A DNA stretch of 64,000 nt, from the NCBI GenBank assembly GCA_963698165.1, contig CAVOPT010000006.1:62001-126000 (forward strand), written 5' to 3'. Every line of letters starts with the position of its first letter. Position 1 is the stretch's first letter. This document shows, piece by piece, positions 44,538 to 52,403 of the stretch. The stretch is from JAAYUJ01 sp963698165. Lineage in GTDB: Bacteria; Desulfobacterota; Syntrophobacteria; Syntrophobacterales; Syntrophobacteraceae. The notes under the pieces are model-generated. The model was not told where the DNA came from and made no database searches. It saw only the letters and a program-made list of their open reading frames with translations. The position numbers and the translations under genes were made by a program.

Positions 44538-44957
44538 ATGAGCGCAGATTTTGAACCGAGGATCATCGCCTTCTGCTGCAACTGGTGCGCGTATGCCGGT
44601 GCAGACCTGGCAGGAGTCAGCCGGCTCCAGTATCCCCCCAACATCCGGGTCATCCGGGTCATGTGCTCGGGCCGGGTCTCCCCCGACTTCATCCTCAAGG
44701 CCTTTCAGCTTGGAGCGGATGGCGTGCTCATCAGCGGGTGACACATCGGGGACTGTCATTACCTGGATGGTAATGAAAAGGCCGCTCGCATGACGGCGAT
44801 GACCCGTGAGCTCCTCGCCCTGATGGGGATCGACAACGAGCGGCTCGCCCTGGAGTGGGTTTCCTCCGCTGAAGCCGCACGCTTCGCGGAAATCGTGACC
44901 ACCTTCACCAACAAGGTCAAATCCCTCGGGAAATCCCGCCTTGGAGTTGCCGCATGA
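44538..44957 (+). CDS. mvhD: MvhD-type iron-sulfur selenoprotein (Sec 68)
   Basis: A 139-residue [2Fe-2S] electron-transfer protein linking HdrA to an electron donor, encoded through UGA at 44739-44741. The N-terminal motif AFCCNWCAYAGAD keeps Cys (13, 14, 17). The second motif is SGUHIGDCHYLDG, where relatives have Cys; downstream sequence is typical MvhD (RLALEWVSSAEAARFAEIV). Without read-through the gene would appear as a 67-residue fragment. Its stop overlaps the next ATG (ATGA), confirming the extended frame. Confidence 0.93.
44757..44775 (+). promoter_or_regulatory. SECIS-like stem-loop for the first MvhD UGA
   Basis: CATTACC (44757-44763) and GGTAATG (44769-44775) form a perfect seven-pair stem with loop TGGAT, 15 nt after the UGA. 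Confidence 0.8.
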
Positions 44958-46111
44958 ACATCGAAGAAGCCGTCAAGGCCTACCAGACTTATTATTGCCT
45001 GGATTGCGGGGTCTGCACGGGGAGCTGCCCCGTTTCACGGGTCACCCCAAGCTTTTCCCCACGGTTGATTGTGGAAAAGGCCCTGCTGGAACTGGGCGAC
45101 GAGTTGCTGAGCGACCGTGACCTGTGGTCGTGCCTCACCTGCAGCCGATGTTTCGAGCGCTGCCCCACCAACATCAACTTCCCCGAATTCATGCGCAGTC
45201 TACGGGAAGAAGCCACCAAGCGGGGGGTCTCACCGGCCCTTTCCCACCACGGCATGCTCCAGACCATCATGGAGCTCCAAACCCAGGGCATCCGCCAGAA
45301 AAAGACGGAATGGGCGAGGGAAAGCGGCCGCATTGCCCAGAGCGGGGAAACCTTCTTCTTCGTGGGTTGCATGCCCTATTTCGAGGTCATCTTTCGAGAC
45401 ATCGGCGTCGACAGCCTCTCCATCAGCCGCAAGGTGCTCAAGGTCCTCAACGCGGCGGGCATCGACCCCGTGGTTTCCGACGACGAAGCCTGCTGCGGCC
45501 ATGACATGCTCTGGAACGGCCGAACGGACGTCTTCCTGAAGCTGGCCCGGCAAAACGTCGAGCTCATCCGGCAGTCGGGGGCGAGGCAGGTGGTCTTCAG
45601 CTGTCCGGAGGGTTACCATCTCTTCAAAAACCACTATCCTCAGTATCTCGGGGATCTGGGATTCGAAGTGGTCCATTTCTACGACCTGGTTCAGAGACTC
45701 CTGGCGGAAGGGCACATTAGTCTGGGCAACGGCGGGGGGTCCCTCACCTACCACGATCCTTGCCGCCTCGGGCGAATGGCGAGGGTCTTCGACAGCCCCC
45801 GGAACATCCTGGAGCAGATGCCGGATACGGAACTGGTGGAAATGGAGCGCAACAGGGAAAACGCCGTGTGCTGCGGCACCAGCGGATGGGCCAACTGCTC
45901 CATCGGTTCCAAGCAGATCCAGGTGGAGCGCCTGAAGGAGGCCAAGGCCACGGGGGCCCACACCCTGGTCACTGCGTGCCCCAAGTGCCAGATCCACTTG
46001 AGCTGCGCACTCACCAACATGAACCTGGATCTTCAAATCAAGGACTTGATCACACTCATCGCCGAGGGAGTGCAGGGCCCTCGCATCGTTTCCAATATTC
46101 CAACGAGGTGA
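44954..46111 (+). CDS. HdrC-HdrB fusion (heterodisulfide reductase CoB-CoM-type subunits B/C)
   Basis: A 385-residue soluble iron-sulfur protein. The HdrC-like N-terminus has two 4Fe-4S motifs (Cys 15, 18, 21, 25 and 60, 63, 66, 70). The HdrB-like part has two CCG-type cysteine domains: Cys139, then ACCGHDM (180-181), Cys217, Cys270, then AVCCGTSGW (306-307) and CPKC (342-345), the ligands of noncubane [4Fe-4S] clusters. In methanogens HdrB reduces heterodisulfide; the bacterial substrate is unknown. It is coupled to mvhD upstream and to the second hdrA four bases downstream. Confidence 0.92.
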   Translation: MNIEEAVKAYQTYYCLDCGVCTGSCPVSRVTPSFSPRLIVEKALLELGDELLSDRDLWSCLTCSRCFERCPTNINFPEFMRSLREEATKRGVSPALSHHGMLQTIMELQTQGIRQKKTEWARESGRIAQSGETFFFVGCMPYFEVIFRDIGVDSLSISRKVLKVLNAAGIDPVVSDDEACCGHDMLWNGRTDVFLKLARQNVELIRQSGARQVVFSCPEGYHLFKNHYPQYLGDLGFEVVHFYDLVQRLLAEGHISLGNGGGSLTYHDPCRLGRMARVFDSPRNILEQMPDTELVEMERNRENAVCCGTSGWANCSIGSKQIQVERLKEAKATGAHTLVTACPKCQIHLSCALTNMNLDLQIKDLITLIAEGVQGPRIVSNIPTR

Positions 46112-46114
46112 ATT

Positions 46115-47647
46115 GTGAGTAACGACGTTTTGGTCATCGGCGGGGGGATCGCCGGAATTCAGGCCTCCCTCGACCTGGCGGAGATGGGAATCCAGGTGCA
46201 CATGGTGGAGAGGCTCCCGAGCATCGGCGGCAAGATGGCCCAGCTGGACAAGACCTTTCCCACCAACGACTGCGCCATCTGAATTCTCTCGCCCAAGTTG
46301 CTGGATGTCGGTCGACATCCCCGGATCAACCTTCTGGCCTACAGCGAGGTGGAAAATGTGAGCGGCGAGGTTGGAGCGTTCACGGTCCACGTGCGCAAAA
46401 AGGCCCGCTACGTCAATGAAAACCTGTGCACGGGATGCGGGGCGTGCGCCGAAAAGTGCCCGACCATGGCGGTGGACGTTTTCAACGCGGGCATCGGCAA
46501 CCGCAAAGCCATTTACAAATACTTCCCCCAGGGAATCCCGTCCGTCTTCACCATCGATGCCCCTGCCTGCCGCCAGTTGGGCCAGGGAAAGAAGTGCGGC
46601 GTTTGCGCCAAGATCTGCCAGGCCAACGCCATTGACTATGAGCAGAAGGACGAATTCTTCCACATCGAGGTCGGCTCAGTGATCCTCGCCACGGGCTACG
46701 AGGTGTTCGACCCGTCCGTGATCCCGGAATACGGTTATGATCGCATCACCAACGTGGTGACGGCCCTCGAATTCGAGCGGCTCCTCAGCGCCAGCGGCCC
46801 CACGGCCGGTCACCTTGAGCGCCCGTCGGAGCTTGCTCTGCATGCGGAAATCGAGGCGGCGGAAAAAGAGCTGAAGAAGCTGCGGCGCCAGGTGAGCCAG
46901 CTGGAGGAAAAGCACGGCAAACCGTCCACCGAGGTCGTCGATCAGGTCGCCTCGGGGGCTTTGAGCGACAGCGAGGAGATGAAGAACTGGGCTCTCATGG
47001 CCCGGGACCTCTCCACACTGGACGCCCGGCTCACCTCCATGGAACACAGGAAGGCCGCGGCCCACAATGCCAGGAAGCTCGCTTTCATCCAGTGCGTGGG
47101 ATCCAGGGACTTCCGCTACAACCGATACTGTTCGTCCTACTGCTGCATGCATTCCGTCAAGGAGGCCATGATCGCCTACGAGCACGATAATGCGGTCAGC
47201 TCCTCGATTTTTTGCATGGACCTCAGGGCGGTTGGCCGTGGATTTGAGGAATACAAGCTTCGGGGAGGAAAGCATTCGAGCATCGGGTACATCCGGGGCC
47301 GTGTGGCGGAAATCACCGAGGATGAAGCGAACAATCCCATTGTCTGGTATGAGTCCACAGCCAGCAGACAGGTGATTCACGAAACCTTCGACTTGGTGAT
47401 CCTTGCCACCGCGTGCGTTCCCTCCCTGGGAACCTCGCATCTGGCCGGGCTCTTCGGGGCCGAACTGGACGACAACGGGTTCTTGAAGACGGACCCCCTC
47501 GCCCCGCTCAACACGACGCGACCGGGGGTCTTCGTGTGCGGTTGTGCCCAGGGACCCATGGACATTCCCGAGTCCGTCGCCCAGGCGAGCAGCGCGGCCG
47601 CCCGCGCGGCCGAGACTGTCGCGCCCCTGAAGCAGGCGGTGGGGTAG
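46115..47647 (+). CDS. short HdrA/QmoA-like FAD selenoprotein (Sec 56)
   Basis: A 510-residue protein from a GTG at 46115 (GAGGTG upstream), read through UGA at 46280-46282. FAD site VLVIGGGIAGIQASLDLAEM, then TNDCAIUILSPKLLDVG with Sec56, a 4Fe-4S site (Cys 105, 108, 111, 115), CGVCAKICQANAID, a helical insertion (about 245-325) and CVGSRDFRYNRYCSSYCCMH. It corresponds to the first half of the 1092-residue HdrA, and the next gene corresponds to its second half. Without read-through it would be annotated from about residue 62. Confidence 0.92.
46303..46320 (+). promoter_or_regulatory. SECIS-like stem-loop for the short HdrA UGA
   Basis: GGATGTC (46303-46309) and GACATCC (46314-46320) form a perfect seven-pair stem with loop GGTC, 20 nt after the UGA; the GGUC loop resembles that of E. 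coli fdhF. Confidence 0.85.
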
Positions 47648-47765
47648 AAACGTGATCCTCGCAACGGTTGAGAGTTCATCCTTCCGGGCGCGAATTCCCA
47701 TGGACATGAAAGTCAGGGTCCGCCCTTCCGGGGATGACGTTGAAGGTCATGAGTGAGGTGCTCCT

Positions 47766-49439
47766 TTGACTGAGAAAATTCGTATAGGCGTTTTTGTGTG
47801 CGACTGTGGCAGCAACATCGCGGGATACCTGAACGTCAAGGATCTCGCTGAATACGCCGGGACGCTGCCCAATGTCGTTTACGTGAAAGAAAACCTTTAC
47901 ACCTGTTCCGAGAGCGGGATCAACGAAATCAAGGCCGCCATAAGGGATGAAAAGCTCAACCGGGTGGTGGTGGCATCCTGTACGCCCCGCACTCATGAAC
48001 CCCTGTTTCGCGGGACCTGCGAGGAGGGAGGACTCAACCCTTACCTCTTCGAGATGGTGAACATCCGGGACCAGTGTTCGTGGGTCCACATGCAGGAGCG
48101 GGAACAGGGAACGGACAAGGCCAAAGACCTCATCCGGATGGGGGTGGCGAAGGCTGCGCTCCTGGAGCCCCAGGAGTCCATCAAGTCCGAGATCGACCCC
48201 AGGGCGCTCATCATCGGCGGCGGCATAAGCGGCATGACGGCGGCCCTGGCCCTCGCCAACCGGGGCTACCAGGTCTTCCTGGTGGAAAAGCAGCCCCGCC
48301 TGGGCGGACTGCTCCTCCAACTGGACAAGCTGGCCCCCTCGAGGGTCAGCGGCGAGACCTTTGCGAAACAGCAGGCTGAGCTGGTGGAGCGGCATCCGCA
48401 CATCAAGCTTTTCACCTCTTCCACGGTTCAGGAGGTGAGCGGCTACATCGGGCACTTCAAGGTCACGCTGGACTGCAGGGGGACCCGGGAGGAATTCGGG
48501 GCCGGGGTCGTCATCGTGGCCACGGGAGCCCAGGTGCTCAAGCCTCACGGACTTTTCGGCTACGATGGTGAAAGAGTGATCACCCAGCTTGAGCTGGAGC
48601 CGCTTCTGAAAGAAGGCACCTTTTCCCCCCAGAGCGTGGTCATGGTCCAATGCGCCGGGGCGCGTAACGAGGAGCGGAAGTACTGCTCCCGCATCTGCTG
48701 CATGGTGGCCTTGAAAAATGCCATCGCAATCAAGGAGCGAAGCCCGCAGACGGGAGTCCGCGTCCTTTACCGGGACATCCAGGCCTACGGCATAGAAAAC
48801 GAGGAAATGTACCGCCGCGCCAAGGAGCTCGGCGTGCTTTTCATCAACTATGATCCGGCGAGACCCCCCGTCGTCGAGTCCGGCAAGGTGCGGGTAACTC
48901 ACCATCTCCTGGGAAGGGAGCTGGAACTTCCCGCGGAGCTCGTGGTGCTCTCGACTCCCCTCATTGCCGGCGAGGACAATGTAGCCATCTCGAAGCTCCT
49001 TCGGGTCTCCCTGGACGAGAACAAGTTCTTCCTCGAGGGCCACGTGAAGCTCAAACCCCTGGACTTCGCCACGGACGGCATCTACCTCTGCGGGAACGCC
49101 CACTACCCGGCGACGGTGCGGGAGGCGATCTCCCAGGCGCTGGGAGCGGCATCGAGGGCGTCGATTCCCCTGGCCAAGGGGGTCATGACCGTGGAGCCCA
49201 TCGTTTCGACCCTCGCCGACGAGGACGCGTGCCGGGGATGCGGTCTTTGCGTGGCGCTTTGTCCGTATGGAGCCCTCGAGATCGTCCACACCGAAAAAGG
49301 GCGCAAGGTGAAGGTGATTCCGGTTGCATGCAAAGGCTGCGGGATGTGCGCGGCCACTTGCTACCAGCATGCCCTTTCGGTGAACTCCTACACCGATGAG
49401 CAGATCGCCGAACAGATGAGCGCGTGTCTTGCAGGATGA
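47766..49439 (+). CDS. HdrA C-terminal-half/QmoB-like flavoprotein
   Basis: A 557-residue protein with a TTG start at 47766 (GAGGTG upstream; an in-frame stop just before leaves little choice). It begins RIGVFVCDCGSNIAGYLNV, then SCTPRTHEPLFRGTC, then FAD-binding ALIIGGGISGMTAALALANR, then CAGARNEERKYCSRICCMVA, and ends with two 4Fe-4S motifs (CRGCGLCVALCPYG, CKGCGMCAATC). It matches the second half of the upstream 1092-residue HdrA almost motif for motif, so with the preceding gene it is a split version of the same protein. No UGA is present. Confidence 0.9.
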   Translation: MTEKIRIGVFVCDCGSNIAGYLNVKDLAEYAGTLPNVVYVKENLYTCSESGINEIKAAIRDEKLNRVVVASCTPRTHEPLFRGTCEEGGLNPYLFEMVNIRDQCSWVHMQEREQGTDKAKDLIRMGVAKAALLEPQESIKSEIDPRALIIGGGISGMTAALALANRGYQVFLVEKQPRLGGLLLQLDKLAPSRVSGETFAKQQAELVERHPHIKLFTSSTVQEVSGYIGHFKVTLDCRGTREEFGAGVVIVATGAQVLKPHGLFGYDGERVITQLELEPLLKEGTFSPQSVVMVQCAGARNEERKYCSRICCMVALKNAIAIKERSPQTGVRVLYRDIQAYGIENEEMYRRAKELGVLFINYDPARPPVVESGKVRVTHHLLGRELELPAELVVLSTPLIAGEDNVAISKLLRVSLDENKFFLEGHVKLKPLDFATDGIYLCGNAHYPATVREAISQALGAASRASIPLAKGVMTVEPIVSTLADEDACRGCGLCVALCPYGALEIVHTEKGRKVKVIPVACKGCGMCAATCYQHALSVNSYTDEQIAEQMSACLAG

Positions 49440-49490
49440 ACGGACACGGTCCATATCTTCAATCCATCGCATAGTGAGGAGGTTGAGGGG

Positions 49491-50279
49491 ATGTCAGATT
49501 TCAAGCCGAAGATCCTGATCCTCTGTTGCACCTGGTGAGGCTACGCAGCGGCCGACTTCGCTGGAGTTTCCAGGATGCAATACACGACGGATGCGCGCAT
49601 CATCCGCATCATGTGCACGGGTCGGGTCGATCCCACCATGATATCGGACGCCTTCATGAAGGGGGCCGACGGCCTGATGGTCGTGGGCTGTCACTTCGGT
49701 GACTGCCACTACATCACGGGCAACTACCAGGGGAAGATCAAGGTGGGGATTGCCACCCGTGCCCTGGATTATGTGGGAGTGAACCCGCGGAGGATTTCAT
49801 TCGGGCAGTGTTCTTCCGCTGAAGGGGAACGCTTTGTGGGCCTGGTCACGGCCTTTGACAGGAGCATCCGTGAAATGGGCCCGCTGGGGTCGTGCGATCG
49901 CCTGCCCCTTCCCGAGCTGCAGGCGAAGATGGCCGTTGCCCATACGGCCCTCGCCAAGGAAAAGATCCGCTGGGTGGTGGGCAAGTTCACCGAGTTCATG
50001 ACTCTTGGCAACAAGTACGGCGAACGTTTCACGGAACACGAAATGTGGCGCACGCTGGACACCATCGTCATGGATGAGGTCGCAACGCATGAAATCCTTG
50101 TAGAACTTGGGCGCGGCCCTGTTTCCGTAAAGGAAATGGCTTCCCGGCTGAAGCTTCCCTCGTCTCACGTGCTCAAATACGTTCTCGCCCTCCAGCGCAG
50201 GGGATTTGCGGGGCTGGCGAGCATCGAGGGGACCTCGCCCCACTACCGAATCAAGGAGCCACCGGCGGACGCCGCCTAG
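49491..50279 (+). CDS. MvhD-type selenoprotein (Sec 16) with winged-helix C-terminal extension
   Basis: A 262-residue MvhD paralogue read through UGA at 49536-49538. The N-terminal motif is LCCTWUGYAAADFAGVSRMQ, with Sec16 where the first MvhD has Cys17; the second motif is VGCHFGDCHYITG with Cys67 where the first has Sec68. After the MvhD core a tail (about 185-255) shows a winged-helix-like pattern, ILVELGRGPVSVKEMASRL and SSHVLKYVLALQRRGFAGLA. GAGGAGG lies upstream of the ATG at 49491. The tail could be regulatory or structural. Confidence 0.92.
49561..49573 (+). promoter_or_regulatory. SECIS-like stem-loop for the second MvhD UGA
   Basis: CTGGA (49561-49565) and TCCAG (49569-49573) pair around loop GTT, 22 nt after the UGA. 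The stem is shorter than the others but correctly placed. Confidence 0.6.
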
Positions 50280-50335
50280 CGCTTCTGGTCTGAAAACTAA
50301 TGAGTCTTCACGGACTTGCGTGAGAGATGCATTCT

Positions 50336-50386
50336 GTAGCATAGCCCCTTGTGGGCGTTAGGGACGGGCACAAGGCCCTATGCTAC
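50336..50386. repeat. 18-bp-arm inverted repeat
   Basis: GTAGCATAGCCCCTTGTG (50336-50353) and CACAAGGCCCTATGCTAC (50369-50386) are complementary with two mismatches, with a 15-nt loop. It is probably a mobile or REP-like intergenic element. Confidence 0.75.
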
Positions 50387-50455
50387 GGCCCGATGGCCTG
50401 CGAAACAGGATGACTCGAGCCAATTTCATGCCAATCCGCGATTTGCCAAAGTAAT

Positions 50456-50540
50456 TTCCACCGCTGAGCACGCTGAGATCGCCGAGAGAAGCAATTGCTG
50501 AAAAAAATCTCTGCGGTCTCGGCGCCCTCTGCGGTGGATT
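50456..50540. repeat. intergenic inverted-repeat element, copy E
   Basis: Left arm ACCGCTGAGCACGCTGAGAT, right arm TCTCGGCGCCCTCTGCGGT. It is the same family as copies A-C. Confidence 0.78.
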
Positions 50541-50615
50541 CAAAGCTTTTCATTGTTTCGGGTGCCCCGTGGGCGCCCCATGGGCGGGTCGCAATTTTTT
50601 GCGGAGGATGAAACG

Positions 50616-52283
50616 GTGCCAGGAAAACGTGTGATCATTTTCGGAGGCGATCCGGCCGGTTTGGCTGCGGCTCTCCAACAGGCTGAGGCGGGAATGGAGG
50701 TGACCCTTGTCGAGCCTTCGCCGAGCCTCGGGGGAGGGCGCATCCCACAGACCCGCATCCTTTCCAACGGCTCCCCCGCGCAGGACCCGAACATCGAGGC
50801 CGTTCGCCGCCACCCGAACATACGGGTCCTCACCGGCGCCCAGATCGAAAAGGTGAGGAGAGACAACGGCACCATCCGGCTCCGGGTGAGGAGGCGGACG
50901 CCCCGGGTTCATCCCGACAAGTGCAACGACTGCAAGGCGTGCATCCGCGTTTGCCCCATTCACATGTACGACGACTTCAATGAAGGCGTCGGGTTTCGCA
51001 CCGCCATCGACTACTTCAACCCCAAAACCGGGGAATACAACATCTTCAAGGAAGACATGCCCATCTGCCAGGCCACCTGCCCGGCTAATCTGGACATCCG
51101 CTCCTACGTGGGGCTCATCGCCGATGGGAAGTACGCCGAATCCCTGGCCAAGATCCGCGAGCGCCTTCCCTTCGCCCTCTCCATCGGCCGGGTGTGCCCT
51201 CACCCCTGCGAAACCGCCTGCAACAGGGGTATCATGGACGAACCCATCGCCATCTGCACCCTCAAACGTTACGTTGCAGACTGGGAAATGCATCAGGACA
51301 TCCCCCCGCCCGTCGATGTCCCCGACACCTTTCACAAGGAAAAGGTGGCGATCATGGGGGCCGGACCCGCGGGGCTCACCTGCGGATACTTCCTGGCCAA
51401 GGCCGGGTACAAGTCCGTGTGCTTCGAAGCCTTGCCAGAGCCCGGCGGCATGTTCCGCTACGGCATCCCCGAATACCGGCTACCAACCCCGACCCTCATG
51501 CGGGAGATCAACTGGATTCTTTCCCATGGCATCGAACTGCGCTGCGACACCCGGGTGGGCCGGGACATTTCCTATGAGCAACTTCGCAATGAATTCGGTG
51601 CCATCTTCATCGGCGTCGGGGCCCACGCGGGCATGAAGCTCCAGATCAAGGGAGAGGATTTCGAGGGCGTCATCGACGGGGTGGACTTCCTGCGGGATGC
51701 CAACATGGGCAGGAAGATCGACGCCAGGGGAAAGGTCATCATCATCGGGGGCGGCAATGTCGCCATGGACGCGGCCAGGGTGAGCTGGCGCGAGGGCTTC
51801 GAGGAGGTTCACATTCTCTACCGGCGCACCAAGAAGGAGATGCCGGCAAGCCCCTGGGAGATCGACGCCGCAGAGCACGAAGGCATCAAGATCCAGTACC
51901 TGGTGGCCCCCATCGAGGTCATGGGAGAAAATGGAAGGATGACGGGGCTCAAGTGCCTGCGCATGCAGCTGGGGGAACCCGACGCCAGCGGGAGGCGGCG
52001 GCCGGTCCCCATCGAGGGCTCCGAGTTCGTCGTGGAAGGGGAGACCCTCATTCCCGCCATCGGGCAGCGCCCCGACCTCTCCTTCGTCCCCGAGGGGAAC
52101 GACCTCGAGATCACCCGGTGGAGCACGTTCGCTGTCGACCAGGAGACGTTTGCGACCAATGTTCCGGGCGTTTTCTGCGCAGGGGACGTGGAGACCGGAC
52201 CGGATATCGCCATTCGGGCTTGCGCGGGAGGCCGCAAGGCGGCCATGGGGATTGTCGCCTACCTGGAGTCCATGCGGCGGTGA
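50616..52283 (+). CDS. NfnB/GltD-like flavoprotein with an HdrA-like N-terminal domain
   Basis: A 555-residue protein from a GTG at 50616 (GCGGAGG nine bases upstream). The N-terminal 90 residues are a degenerate FAD domain (VIIFGGDPAGLAAALQQAEA), then a 4Fe-4S site CNDCKACIRVCP, then a GltD/NfnB-type body: CQATCPANLDIRSY, CPHPCETACNRG, FAD site AIMGAGPAGLTCGYFLAKAG, NADPH site IIIGGGNVAMDAARVSWREG, and end VFCAGDVETGPDIAIRACAG. It is a paralogue of the NfnB-like protein at 34119. In this cluster it is the best candidate for a pyridine-nucleotide entry point, which is inference. Confidence 0.88.
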   Translation: MPGKRVIIFGGDPAGLAAALQQAEAGMEVTLVEPSPSLGGGRIPQTRILSNGSPAQDPNIEAVRRHPNIRVLTGAQIEKVRRDNGTIRLRVRRRTPRVHPDKCNDCKACIRVCPIHMYDDFNEGVGFRTAIDYFNPKTGEYNIFKEDMPICQATCPANLDIRSYVGLIADGKYAESLAKIRERLPFALSIGRVCPHPCETACNRGIMDEPIAICTLKRYVADWEMHQDIPPPVDVPDTFHKEKVAIMGAGPAGLTCGYFLAKAGYKSVCFEALPEPGGMFRYGIPEYRLPTPTLMREINWILSHGIELRCDTRVGRDISYEQLRNEFGAIFIGVGAHAGMKLQIKGEDFEGVIDGVDFLRDANMGRKIDARGKVIIIGGGNVAMDAARVSWREGFEEVHILYRRTKKEMPASPWEIDAAEHEGIKIQYLVAPIEVMGENGRMTGLKCLRMQLGEPDASGRRRPVPIEGSEFVVEGETLIPAIGQRPDLSFVPEGNDLEITRWSTFAVDQETFATNVPGVFCAGDVETGPDIAIRACAGGRKAAMGIVAYLESMRR

Positions 52284-52403
52284 CCATGGGCTTTCACACT
52301 TGTCAATGAAACGCGCAAGACTATCGAAAAAGGGACGAACCTGAACAGGGAACGGCTTCAGCGAGCAGGCCGCACCCGCTGAGAATCCACCGAGGACGCC
52401 ATC

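Larger units (their letters stand above)
50280..50615. other. 336-bp intergenic region inside the Hdr-like cluster
   Basis: It is filled largely by two inverted-repeat elements (50336-50386 and 50456-50540). No gene is visible. The next gene is reached through GGAGG at 50602-50606. Confidence 0.6.

Noticed and set aside
41291..49538. The four UGAs as simple nonsense mutations
   Set aside because: All four fall at conserved Cys positions of HdrA/MvhD motifs, coding continues in the same frame, and each has a correctly spaced hairpin; four independent mutations of this kind are unlikely.
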